Shown: positions 48,601 to 57,060 of the stretch, piece by piece
How the letters are laid out: each line of letters opens with the position of its first letter
Numbering within the stretch: the first letter of the stretch is position 1
From: Tritrichomonas foetus
Lineage: Eukaryota > Parabasalia > Tritrichomonadida > Tritrichomonadidae
Length of the DNA: 64,000 bases
Assembly: GCA_001839685.1 (NCBI GenBank)
Contig: MLAK01000749.1
Coordinates: 1-64,000, forward strand
Reading direction: 5' to 3'
Made by a program: the position numbers and the translations under genes
Notes under the pieces: model-generated
Seen by the model: the letters and a program-made list of their open reading frames with translations, nothing else
Databases searched by the model: none
What the model was told of the DNA's origin: nothing

Positions 48601-48726
48601 AGGAGATTCGTACTTTAAATTGAAGAGTTGTCCGACATATGCATACATTCCTTGGACGGTAGCGATTTCGATAGGGATACTGTATCGTTTGCCTGTACAC
48701 GGGTCGACAAGAGGGAAGTCTTTCAT
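45610..48726 (-). CDS. Large protein with several ubiquitin-like folds
   Basis: 1,038 residues from ATG (MKDFPLVDPCTG); the longer frame begins with TTG. The protein alternates beta-grasp-like modules (GQHEFQIQKLRKYNINIRMK, AAIFNVKMKDDPTNRSFFAE, RIDISRCGETFKSQCITLSV, SPSNYSIDLHQN). The last one (about 920-1,015) is a clear ubiquitin-like domain: VYNFQVEEEMFKLTLPSEATI, IKDAKVKISQEKGYEPTTII, LHDSILLKTLDLDDGDILQLFI. Before it lies an Asn/Gln-rich linker. No Gly-Gly at the end, so it is not a conjugated modifier but probably a scaffold or proteasome shuttle. Tail acidic (SGDSEYETDSD). Confidence 0.6.
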   Translation of the reverse strand: MKDFPLVDPCTGKRYSIPIEIATVQGMYAYVGQLFNLKYESPGAEFFLCYRHFIFFYGIKNRSITELGYDGQHEFQIQKLRKYNINIRMKLNPNGDGFPTGPKTCHQFTSVFDLKKQVAKNKNINPHNLILYHDNIEQVHEDRKIADIIAQGSNSLILAVKKGAAIFNVKMKDDPTNRSFFAEMKDYETVQNLKEYLSLMCFKLENEVQFTENMDDNTELAYVGTRRIDISRCGETFKSQCITLSVKVLNFGRFTEKVCRHLTEYQLCRKIAYKYNLDPSIIYISVHSQSVDSQIVEANLLPSQSHVNLILNNSHSKEYCIGEYQKINSLLGSIGQLIKYRFNAGFYADGKFLTIESPNSLIKEEIKNIFMYYNQNDPLWTILVKDKLRIVPSSSTFYECIRQIYNVSPGYIKSIYLEKLNPKMEVQIPKTFESLIKNPPKNPQQMTFCDSKVEIIGSRRINEIGNPNIWKIQFNSYDNISVPVTRKHNKTGLSKKVHQIFRNSQIRDLSKLYKSKKLVTKTLFFKDQECSFYQSFNEFDFSDENPFEVKAAPKMFSVDDFYFVENNDFNELSPDMKQKIQKKTNVRDMLHSLDPEFVLFSDFIQLKPDDNPLYCRPAKTDAYILAKLPPMKTIYINNCHGIVIPFLLTQSLFSSIGAVVLGIFKLTMKDVVFRFEDTCREFDLPWCFNAGALPDKATVKFIYEEKDTSQQVFAFDSDKYIPLALEKANDSISANKEYIVRRIKGLENYPMNDIKFMVSTFTLDESKSFISYNIPDRTPINIVIKPESPSNYSIDLHQNFENEGDKMLSAEEIEKLHLEMTADVINNDNNMFDEYNNMENHHNNNQNAENQDFDHQELGIPGNDDFGTPQGFYSQNFESKDFFNQKWETTETSNDLINQGMNPDMNQYVNNDHNNPLSMDTPDMTVANENSNDEFVYNFQVEEEMFKLTLPSEATIKDAKVKISQEKGYEPTTIIIMFGGKTLHDSILLKTLDLDDGDILQLFIKDMEELLLATCVGLKMNYNEYNGSGDSEYETDSD

Positions 48727-49421
48727 GAAGTTGATTTGACTCAATTCAAATCTGTCAAAAATATATTCAAAGACTTGATTGAGGAAAATTATTTGTCATG
48801 TTTTCCAGTTTTATCGCAAAAATAGTGGTTTATATTGAAGCATTATGTTTAGTGCTCCTTCTTCATATAAGAAAATGCTATGGAGATTGAAATTAGAAAA
48901 CAAATTATGCGCAAAATCCAAGTTTTTGTTTTCTTTATTCACCAAAAAATAATGAGATAAACTGATAATCTATAATCAATTTTTGGCCTTGAATTAACCA
49001 TGTTTCAGTGATAGAAAGAAAAAGTTCAAATTCCCCTAAAACGATCAAAATGATATTGAATTCTTGAACTATTTAATTATTTAATTCAAATCACACACAA
49101 TCACGCATTTCACTATTTAAGTGGTCATTAGATTGGCAATGAATTAAAATGAATAATTTTATTCAGAAAGATCAATCTTGTCATGGAGATAAGCATCTCT
49201 GTTACTACCAGAGTCGAAAGTATAATTGGCTTTGAGGCCGATCCCCTTAGCATTGTCAAATCTTTATACCATCATTTCCAAAACAGATTTGGCATATCAA
49301 CTTATTGAGAAAAAAGAGTAAATAGTTTCCCGCAGTATTGAATAGTTTACTATAACTAACAAAAAGTTTTTTAGGTCAATTTTGATCTGACAAGATCAAA
49401 AATCGCGTTTAGAATTCTCAA
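48727..49421. other. Divergent interval with a 41-aa frame
   Basis: Promoters of the ubiquitin-like-domain gene (minus) and the CLN3-like gene (plus). A coding-like stretch lies at 49,183-49,308. Otherwise AT-rich. Confidence 0.5.
49183..49308 (+). pseudogene. Short coding-like frame, probable gene fragment
   Basis: Starts ATG (MEISISVTTRVESIIGFEAD), continues PLSIVKSLYHHFQNRFGIST and stops after 41 codons. GC content is well above the surroundings. No family seen. It may be a small gene or an N-terminal relic. Confidence 0.35.
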
Positions 49422-50636
49422 ATGGAAAGTCCCGAACAACAGATAAATGAGACACCGGGAAATACTCCGATTCTCAAAGTCCGCTGCATTGATGCCATTG
49501 CCATGACTTGCATTGGCATGATTAACAATTTATTTTTCTTGATAATTATGTCGAGCGCCCAGCGAATTGTCGAACAATTCCAAGCAACAGGATTACTCGC
49601 TGTTGTTAATTGGTCGTGTACGTTTTGTGGCATTTTCTCGAATTTCTTAAACTCGCTTTTATCCACCTATAATCTCAGTTACGATGCACGATTTATCGCC
49701 AACTCGATTTGTATGCTTATCGGTCTTCTTGGATGCGCGCTTGCCCCAAGTTTCTGGCTCGCCTGCCTATCAATTTTATTTGTTGGATTTTCATGCAATT
49801 TTGGCGAATCAGTAACACTTGGGTATCTTCCATACGTCAACAAACAGCACTATGTTAAATTCTGGGGAATCGGAACAGGCATTGCAGGAATTTTGGGAAG
49901 CGGGTATTCTGCCCTTTGTATTGCTTTCGAAGTTGATTTTAAACTTAGCTTCTATTGTCTTCTTCCATTTGTTCCGATTTACTTCTGTTCATATTTCTTC
50001 GTGATTCGTACAAAAGTTGATAAAGAATCGACACCACTTCTTTCACAATCAGGTGAGCCATCTGAAATCGTTTCAACAGATGTTCTATCGAATGATAAAA
50101 ACGCAAATTCCATCAAAAAGTGCTGTAATGGTCCTTTCTTGAAGAAAATGATTTATTACATTTTCACATGCGATGTTGTCTATTTTGCGCAGTATGTAAT
50201 AGCATCGGCTTTCTTGGATTGTGCACAGACTCAAGAGACCCATCAAAAGTATAAGTTTTTATTCCCATTATTAAGTTTGACACAACATATTGGTGTTTTA
50301 ATCTTTTGTTCATCATTAAATTGGTTCCAATTTCCATTTTTGGGAACAATGGCGCTTTTGCAGATGGCGAACTTTGGAATTTGGCTTTCACAAGCAATGC
50401 TTCATTGGATGCCATTATGGTCTGAGTTTATCTTCATTTTCTTGGTAGGTTCAATAGGTGGACTCAGTTATGTGAACACTTATAACATGGTAATGAATGA
50501 TGATAAGCTTGATCAAAAGGAAAAAGAGCTTGGAACAAACATTACAGCATTTTCTGTGACATGCGCTGTACTTGTATCTTCTGGATTTTCACTATTGAGT
50601 GAAAAGACATACTTAAAACCTTTTGTTCCTCAATAA
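49422..50636 (+). CDS. CLN3 (battenin)-like lysosomal membrane transporter
   Basis: 404 residues, about 10-11 membrane segments. The first (TCIGMINNLFFLIIMSSAQRIVE) matches the CLN3 start with its NN-F-V-x-S-A pattern. ANSICMLIGLLGCALAP and GFSCNFGESVTLGYLPYV (with the CLN3 GE motif) follow, then KFWGIGTGIAGILGSGYSAL, like CLN3's SSGTGGAG. A hydrophilic loop with PLLSQSG near 205 resembles a lysosomal sorting loop, with KNANSIKKCC after it. CLN3 proteins act in lysosomal export of glycerophosphodiesters, pH and osmotic control. The N-terminal 20 residues are cytosolic. Coding is intact. Confidence 0.8.
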   Translation: MESPEQQINETPGNTPILKVRCIDAIAMTCIGMINNLFFLIIMSSAQRIVEQFQATGLLAVVNWSCTFCGIFSNFLNSLLSTYNLSYDARFIANSICMLIGLLGCALAPSFWLACLSILFVGFSCNFGESVTLGYLPYVNKQHYVKFWGIGTGIAGILGSGYSALCIAFEVDFKLSFYCLLPFVPIYFCSYFFVIRTKVDKESTPLLSQSGEPSEIVSTDVLSNDKNANSIKKCCNGPFLKKMIYYIFTCDVVYFAQYVIASAFLDCAQTQETHQKYKFLFPLLSLTQHIGVLIFCSSLNWFQFPFLGTMALLQMANFGIWLSQAMLHWMPLWSEFIFIFLVGSIGGLSYVNTYNMVMNDDKLDQKEKELGTNITAFSVTCAVLVSSGFSLLSEKTYLKPFVPQ

Positions 50637-51016
50637 TTAATAAATTATCTATCTATTTACATTTTTCTTTTTGATTTGATCTGAAAAATTAATTTTAGAA
50701 ATTTGTTTTGAATTGTCCATATCTACAAAGAAATGTCGGAAGTAACTGTGTATTATCAAGTTTTGCTTTGCTTCTCTTAAATTAAATCAAGTGAAGTGGA
50801 TATTGAAAAGTAGAGCTCAAAAAAATGTGGAATAATTACTGACACAAGATCTCAATAATAGCTCCTTTGATAATTGGATATTGGATTCAAGCTGAAAGTC
50901 TTTTTCAAGGACTTTGAAGGGTTTGAAATTAGCTAAAAAAATCACATTGAATACAAAGAGATGTCCAAATCTGTCGGCAAAAGATAATCTAATTCATTTC
51001 CATTATCATCGCTTTC
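50637..51016. other. Convergent intergenic, nothing seen
   Basis: AT-rich 3' flanks of two convergent genes. Confidence 0.6.
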
Positions 51017-51616
51017 TTAACCTGTTGCTTCGACTTCGTTGATGTAAAAAGCGCTTAAAATCATCTTCTTGATTTCCTCCCAAGTCGACTCATAATAATT
51101 TTCCAGTATTATTACTTCACGTAAATCCAGAGTTTTTTCATATTGGAAATTTTCCAACAACATTAGAATTAAAAGAAAAGGAAAAGAAATATATGCATTT
51201 TCCTTGTTGATCCCAAGTACAATTTCAGAGAAAAGTTGGAATGATTCTTCTGGTAAAAAAATAGATAGTTTTTGTTTATTTCGAATTAAATTTCCTAAAC
51301 AAAAAGGATGTATCTCAATATTTAGGAATGAACTCCAAAAATTGGCTTCACATGAATCTCCATGATTGCAATTAATGCACAATTTGACTAATTTGAAAAG
51401 TCCATTCGATACTCGAGGTGTTTGATAATTTCGTGACTCTTCATAATTCCAACAAAGCTGATGAAATTTGTGAAACAGATAAAACTGGTAATCTGTATCT
51501 TTTAATATGGATTCTGCAGTGTCCAAATCAACGTCATGTGGATATTCAATTTTCGCTAATTTAAATATATTTTTGATAAAGGATATGTGGAATATAGGTG
51601 GTGGCTTTACATCCAT
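51017..51616 (-). CDS. Unknown helical protein, 199 aa
   Basis: First in-frame ATG gives MDVKPPPIFHISFIKNIFKL; the frame runs open to a GTG further upstream. Helix-rich with Cys/His around ENLIRNKQ and VKLCINCNHGDSCEANFW (CxxC-x-H-x-DSC, possibly metal binding but not a known finger). An LRR/HEAT-type pattern (ISFPFLLILMLLENFQYEKTLDL) near the end. Composition and stop-free length support a gene. Partner or role unknown; it resembles a fragment of the SAPS-like/HEAT helical proteins found elsewhere in the window, but no clear motif is shared. Confidence 0.5.
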   Translation of the reverse strand: MDVKPPPIFHISFIKNIFKLAKIEYPHDVDLDTAESILKDTDYQFYLFHKFHQLCWNYEESRNYQTPRVSNGLFKLVKLCINCNHGDSCEANFWSSFLNIEIHPFCLGNLIRNKQKLSIFLPEESFQLFSEIVLGINKENAYISFPFLLILMLLENFQYEKTLDLREVIILENYYESTWEEIKKMILSAFYINEVEATG

Positions 51617-52913
51617 AGTTCGTTGATTTGGCGTTGAAATATTTTCCACACAAAAGGGAAACTTTTTCAGTATTTGTCTTCCAAGAACAGAAAAAGTTTT
51701 TAATTTGAGAAGAAAAGGATTTTTGGGTTATGAGCTTTTTGTGACAAACATTTGAAAATATTGAAAAGTTCGTGTGAAGAAAAAGAATTTGAGAAATTTT
51801 TCACTTAGAGATATCTGAAATTTGTGATGATGAACTTTTTAACATAAAAGTACTCAAAAAAGTTTTGAATATATAGAAAAAAATATGCCAGTGTGCTATC
51901 AAAAAGATTGAAATATTTTGAATATACAATGTTAGGAATATAATATGACCAAATTGACAGATAAAATCGCCACTCTCAGCATCAGCTTATAGAATATGTT
52001 TGACCTGATCCTATTAACAAAATATTCCACATTAGATTTGCTCTTAAGTTTTTACAAGTCTGGTTATATCTATATATTGAATATTAAATATTTTGCCATT
52101 AATTTCATCATTTGACGGTTCTTGATGACCATCCGAATATTGGATACAATGACAAATTGATATTACTAATTAGAAATCCATCATTTGATTCAATAGAAGA
52201 ATTGAAATCATTACACGAACAAATTGTATAACTTCAAAAAAGAAAATGAAAAAGAAAAATTACTTCAAAAGTTGAAAAATTCAAAGTTTCAAAAGTATTT
52301 TCCAGATGGTGAAAATCCGGAGGAAACTTAAGAATCTGAAATTCAAAACAAAGTAATGCATTAAACCTCGATAATAAGGTTAATGAATTCTACCAGAAAT
52401 TGACAATCTTCATTAAATTAGGAAGAAGTTCAACATCATATGTAAAAAAAGTCTTTCGCGAAAAGTTGTATGCTTTAAAAATTCATAGCATTGATACCAT
52501 CATTGATAATGAAATGAAGCATTAAATGAAAAAGATTGATCCAAATTTCACATCCAATATTTTAATAACATTTGTAGTTCGATACATTTATTTTCAATTT
52601 TATAAGAACATTTTCCTTTTCGTGATAAATAAAACTATTTCTGTTTTTATAAGTTTTTCTAGTATCAAAAGGAGATATTTTCCATGAAGACTCCAGGCTC
52701 ATAGCAATCATTATACAAAGTTATGTAAAAAAATATATATTTATTATTAATAGTTCAAGTTAATAATACATCCGAATCGGAAAATATCAAAATATAAAAA
52801 ATCTTCGAATAACTGATTAAGTAAAATACTCTATAATACAAGCAATTAATAAATTGAGTGTTTAATGATGCAAAATAACATATTAATGAAATAATTCCTC
52901 ATTTTTTATAATT
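51617..52913. other. 1.3 kb without an intact gene; decayed remnant
   Basis: Plus-strand coding relic at about 52,110-52,560. The rest is AT-rich with no frame above background. Confidence 0.5.
52110..52560 (+). pseudogene. Decayed gene fragment
   Basis: Coding-like pieces LDDHPNIGYNDKLILLIRNP, FDSIEELKSLHEQIV, then a stop and shifted frames QKYFPDGENPEET and NKVNEFYQKLTIFIKLGRSS, with further stops. Style resembles the N-terminal BTB-like proteins of trichomonads, but this is not certain. Confidence 0.45.
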
Positions 52914-53716
52914 TCAGCCTTCAGACAATTTTTTATTTCTTTCTTTGATTTCTTTGATATATTCTTTATTTATGTATCTCTTCTCAATGTCAACTTCAGG
53001 GCACTCAGGATACTCAAACTCTCTCACATCCTCGATTCTTCCTTTGCAAAATCGAGAAATCATTTTTTCCTCATTGAATTCATCATCCAAATAACCATTC
53101 TGTACGAATTCCATCATTTCTTCACGATATGGAACTTGGGTATAGTCTATAAAACGTTTATCAGCACCTTTGTGAAGTAAAAACGCAATTATTTCTTTAC
53201 AATTTCTCATTAATGCAAATTGAAGAGGTGTTTGTGAATCATCTCCATTCATGCATGCGTTAATATTTGCACCATTAACAAAAAGACGATAAACAGCATC
53301 AAAACAATTATTTGAGCAAGCAATGTGAAGTGGTGTTTCATGAAACAAATAAAGTATAATTCCTTGGCCACCAGTTATATCTATTTTAGCTTGATGTCTG
53401 ACAAGAAGATCTATCATATTTCCATCATTAACTAATGCGGCAAAATGTAAAGCTGATAATCCATAAATTTAAAAAATAAAACTGTTGGCTTATGAATTAT
53501 ATCAGGATCATTTTCATGTTCTAAAAGAAAAAGTGCAATTTCAGGCCTATTCAAATAAACACAAAGTATTAAAGGAGTTGGATATATAAGATTGACTTTA
53601 TTTCCTGGGAATACAAAAGGAACAGGAATTTTTGTCAATATGTTTGCCATAGGACACTTTTGTAAATAACTGATATTATTATCAACAATGCTTTTCCCAA
53701 TTCGAAGTAAAGTCAT
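52914..53716 (-). CDS. Short ankyrin-repeat protein with two small inserts
   Basis: Starts MTLLRIGKSIVDNNISYLQK. First repeat TPLILCVYLNRPEIALFLLE; then an insert of about 17-20 nt at 53,455-53,475 that shifts frame, after DPDIIHK. Next repeat GLSALHFAALVNDGNMIDLL, then an in-frame insert of about 21 nt at about 53,340-53,360, ETPLHIACSNNCFDAVYRLF, and a third TPLQFALMRNCKEIIAFLL. The tail (MISRFCKGRIEDVREFEYPE) has no further domain. The inserts occupy the same place as the larger ones in the other two ankyrin genes. If they are removed, a protein of about 255 residues with four repeats results. If not, the gene is broken. Confidence 0.55.
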
Positions 53717-53996
53717 TTTAATTTGAAAATTTTGTTTTTTGAGAATTTTGACCTAAATACTTCTATTGAAAGGTCAATAAATTGACTTATATTTGACCTT
53801 AAATTCATAATGGTCAAAATTACATGTCAAACTCAAATCTTCGAAAAGTTCGAGCGGCTTTATCGTTAACACTTTTCGATAATTTTACCTTTCATTTGAC
53901 CTTAAATTTGTATGATTAAAACAGTTATCACCATAATAGTTAACCATAAAATATAATATTTAACTAGGTTTGTTTGGATGAAGAAATTAAAGAAAA
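53717..53996. promoter_or_regulatory. Divergent promoter interval with two TTTGACCTTA motifs
   Basis: Lies between the ankyrin gene (minus) and the PDI-like gene (plus). The plus strand has TTTGACCTTA at 53,792 and 53,895; the latter is 102 bases before the ATG at 53,997, the same distance as before the CS-domain gene at 39,072. Confidence 0.5.
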
Positions 53997-55034
53997 ATGT
54001 TTTTCCTTTTTTTTACAAGCGTTATCAGCTATTTTCCATTTGAAGAACCAATCATCGAAGGAACAACAGATAACTGGGTTGATGAAGTCACAGATTTTGT
54101 CGAAAATTCGGTATGTTTTGTCATGTTTATTCAAAAGCGATCACCTCGCTCAAAAGCGCTTTTTCCAGATTTCCAAGAGGCCGCAAATCGTTCCCTTGGA
54201 ATGGTCAAGTTCGTTTCAGTCGATATTAAAGAACATCCAAAAGTTGCATATCTTTACACAGTTCGCGCAGCACCATCATTCCGTATCGTACATTCAAAAG
54301 GTGACGTTGAATACAAAGGCGAAAAAACCGCAGATGCTTTCATGGATGCAGCATTCAAATACATTCCACTGAAGAGCCATCCAATTGATGACAGTTGGGC
54401 GCCATCACCACAGGCGGCCATGTCAGCCATTCTCCTCACTAACAAAAAAGTTGTTCCTCCCTTTTGGGCCGCAATTTCATGCAATTTTAGTGAAAATTCG
54501 AAAATTCGAATCGGTCATGCAAAAAACTCTCAATTTATGTCACTTTTTCAAATAAGATCTTCACAAGCTGTTGTTTTTGTATATAAAGACATCCTTTCCG
54601 TTTATGAAGGCCCGCTGGTGTTTGACGATCTTCGAAAATCAATTCTGTCTTTCATTGAGAATCCAAAAAGCAGTGGAAATGAAATTTCTATTGTTTCTGA
54701 ACTAACAAGCGAAAGGGATTTTGAAAAAGCTTGTAGAAATGCAGGAAAAATTTGCGTGTTTGAATCAAGAATTCCAAAAGAAGATCAAGTTGAAGAAAAA
54801 TTCACAGAAATCGCTAAAACAAATATAAATGGACCTTTTAAATTCTTTAAATGTAATGAAAAGTGTCCAATCGAAAAAATGAAAAAAGGATTTTACATAT
54901 TTCATGCCAAAAGACCAAATGTGATTTTCGTCGAGTCAATCGATGACATTTCGGCAACACTGGATCGAGTGATTGACGGTGGAGCAAAATGGAAAAAGAT
55001 TGACGAGGAATTTGAAATCAATGATGAAATATAA
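53997..55034 (+). CDS. Secreted/ER PDI-like protein lacking the CxxC active site
   Basis: 345 residues. An N-terminal hydrophobic signal (MFFLFFTSVISYFPF). A thioredoxin fold follows (about 25-125): FVENSVCFVMFIQKRSPRSK, where the WCxxC site is replaced by KRSPRS, then LFPDFQEAANRSLGMVKFVS, VDIKEHPKVAYLYTVRAAPSF (cis-Pro loop) and YKGEKTADAFMDA. The rest contains PDI-like b domains. No transmembrane segment or KDEL end (it ends EINDEI). Inferred: redox-inactive chaperone in the ER. An alternative frame start upstream is not needed. Confidence 0.7.
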   Translation: MFFLFFTSVISYFPFEEPIIEGTTDNWVDEVTDFVENSVCFVMFIQKRSPRSKALFPDFQEAANRSLGMVKFVSVDIKEHPKVAYLYTVRAAPSFRIVHSKGDVEYKGEKTADAFMDAAFKYIPLKSHPIDDSWAPSPQAAMSAILLTNKKVVPPFWAAISCNFSENSKIRIGHAKNSQFMSLFQIRSSQAVVFVYKDILSVYEGPLVFDDLRKSILSFIENPKSSGNEISIVSELTSERDFEKACRNAGKICVFESRIPKEDQVEEKFTEIAKTNINGPFKFFKCNEKCPIEKMKKGFYIFHAKRPNVIFVESIDDISATLDRVIDGGAKWKKIDEEFEINDEI

Positions 55035-55218
55035 TAAGATGTAAGTAAAAAAAAATATCTTTTATTGATTTTTATTTGATTTCTTTTGATGATTCATCTA
55101 TTCATCTGATGATTCTTTAAACTCATTTAAGATGTTGATTTGTATTAATTACAAATAATAAAAATGGCATGAAACTGGAAAATCAAAAAGTGTTTCGAAA
55201 AATAAATAACAACACGTT

Positions 55219-56778
55219 TTATTCAGCTCCCTTTGTGAGCCTCCATTCGTCATATCTCTTCAAAGTCGACTTATCCACCGAGCTCTTTCTTAGCCTCACT
55301 GCCTTTTCGAAGTCTTCATCCCTAATTATCACTCTTGCCTGCTCCAGTGGCATGTTCATCCACTCATTAGCATCCAAATTTTCAGTCTGTCTATCAAAAA
55401 CAGCCTGTGCAGCATCTCGACACAAGTTTGCGATATCTGCACAACTGTAGCCTTCAAGTCTTTCAGCCCACATTTGGAGATCAAACTCATCTTCTTCGAT
55501 CATTTCGCTTATATTCATTTTTAAAATTGCCAGACGACCTTCAACATCAGGTAAAGGTATGTAAATTCTTTTTTGGAATCTTCTTAAAAGCGCTTCATCA
55601 AGATCCCAAGGGAAGTTTGTTGCTGCAAGTACAAAAACTTGACTAGATTCAGTTGCTGAATCGATTCCTTCTAATTTTGTGAGGAGTTGAGCTTTCATTT
55701 TTCGACTCGCTTCGTTTTCATTTCCGCCACCTCGTTGGGAGGCAACGGAATCGATTTCATCAAAGAAAATGGTGCTTGGAGCCATTTGCTCAGCCAGTGT
55801 GAAGAGGTGACTCACTAATTTTTCACTTTCTCCATGCCATTTAGATGTGATTGTTGCAGAAGTGACATTAAAGAATGTTCTTCGACATTCTGTTGCCACA
55901 GCTTTAGCGAGGAACGTTTTTCCTGTTCCAGGGGGGCCATAAAACAAGACAGACTTCCACGGAGCCAAAAGTCCCTTGCATATATCTGGACGCATTGGTA
56001 GAATGACCAAATTTTGTCTTAGCAGACGTTTCACTTGAGCAAGACCTGCAATTTGTTCCCACAAAACATTTGGCTCTCTTATCAAAATACCCATATCAAT
56101 AATTTGTTGAGCCAAAGGATTTGTTGAAGGATCAAGTGATGGCTTTTGATTCACGCCCTCTTCTTCCGGCTGTGGTGGTTGTGCTTTATTTTGATTTGAA
56201 TTACTATTAGTTGATTTTTGGTTTGATGCCCCAGAATTTTTATTGTTTCTTGAGTTTGGCTTATTATTTTGTCCTGGACGGGATGATCCACCTCGACTGC
56301 TTGAGTTGCTATTATTGGAATGATGGCTGTTTTGTTGGACGCGGTTTGGTGCTGGTCTTCTTGGTTTTGAAAGATTATTGTGATTCATTATTGGCTTCCT
56401 CCTTTCGGGAGCTTTGAGGTCCCTCTGCGCCGGAATGTCGTCTACTGGCTCATTTCTACTCCACTGTGGTGGTTCCATGGCAACATCGCCATCCCCTTGT
56501 GGTGGATTGTAGAAATCATTATCGTCATCGTCTAATGCGTTTAAAATTTCTTCAAGCGTATCTTTGATTCGGCGAATTGAGGCTTCTTCGGCTTTGATGT
56601 CCTTAAGCATTGTGTTCCACTGAACAAGATTGTTTCGATCACGACAGGAATCAATCTCGCATTCGACTTCTTGTTGAGCATTTTGGTATGACCGAAGTGA
56701 AGCATCAAAATTATCGAGTTTTGCATGCTCGCGAGCCAAGTTTACATGGCCCAGGGCTGGTGAGCAATCCTCGCTCAT
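55219..56778 (-). CDS. Katanin p60-like AAA ATPase
   Basis: 519 residues from ATG (MSEDCSPALGHVNLA); the frame extends to a TTG. N-terminal helical MIT-like bundle (about 5-65: LAREHAKLDNFDASLRSYQN), then a Pro/Asn/Ser-rich linker to about 210. AAA domain: Walker A GPPGTGKTFLAKAVA (about 280), Walker B STIFFDEIDSVASQRG (about 337), sensor/arginine finger DEALLRRFQKRIYIPLP. The final helix VDKSTLKRYDEWRLTKG matches the katanin/Vps4 C-terminal helix. Inferred: microtubule severing in cytoskeleton and flagellum. Intact. Codon use moderately GC-rich. Confidence 0.85.
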   Translation of the reverse strand: MSEDCSPALGHVNLAREHAKLDNFDASLRSYQNAQQEVECEIDSCRDRNNLVQWNTMLKDIKAEEASIRRIKDTLEEILNALDDDDNDFYNPPQGDGDVAMEPPQWSRNEPVDDIPAQRDLKAPERRKPIMNHNNLSKPRRPAPNRVQQNSHHSNNSNSSSRGGSSRPGQNNKPNSRNNKNSGASNQKSTNSNSNQNKAQPPQPEEEGVNQKPSLDPSTNPLAQQIIDMGILIREPNVLWEQIAGLAQVKRLLRQNLVILPMRPDICKGLLAPWKSVLFYGPPGTGKTFLAKAVATECRRTFFNVTSATITSKWHGESEKLVSHLFTLAEQMAPSTIFFDEIDSVASQRGGGNENEASRKMKAQLLTKLEGIDSATESSQVFVLAATNFPWDLDEALLRRFQKRIYIPLPDVEGRLAILKMNISEMIEEDEFDLQMWAERLEGYSCADIANLCRDAAQAVFDRQTENLDANEWMNMPLEQARVIIRDEDFEKAVRLRKSSVDKSTLKRYDEWRLTKGAE

Positions 56779-57060
56779 TTTTTGATTAACGTGCGAATCT
56801 CTGGCCAAATAATGTGTGAATATTCTGAAAAAATCATCAACAAAACTCTACTTTTCTATAGTAAAATGGCCCAAAAAATTCATTACCAGACCATTTATAC
56901 TCATAAAAGATATTCATCTTATTTATTTGATTTCCTGATACTAATCTTAATGAAGGATTTATGCTTTAGTTTTTAGACCATAAGAAAATCAAAAGACAAA
57001 AATATAGAATAAAATGATTCTTTTACGCACTATATTTATAACTTTATTTAAAAAGTCATT
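56779..57060. other. Intergenic, nothing seen
   Basis: AT-rich; katanin promoter and 3' flank of the exportin-like gene. Confidence 0.5.
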
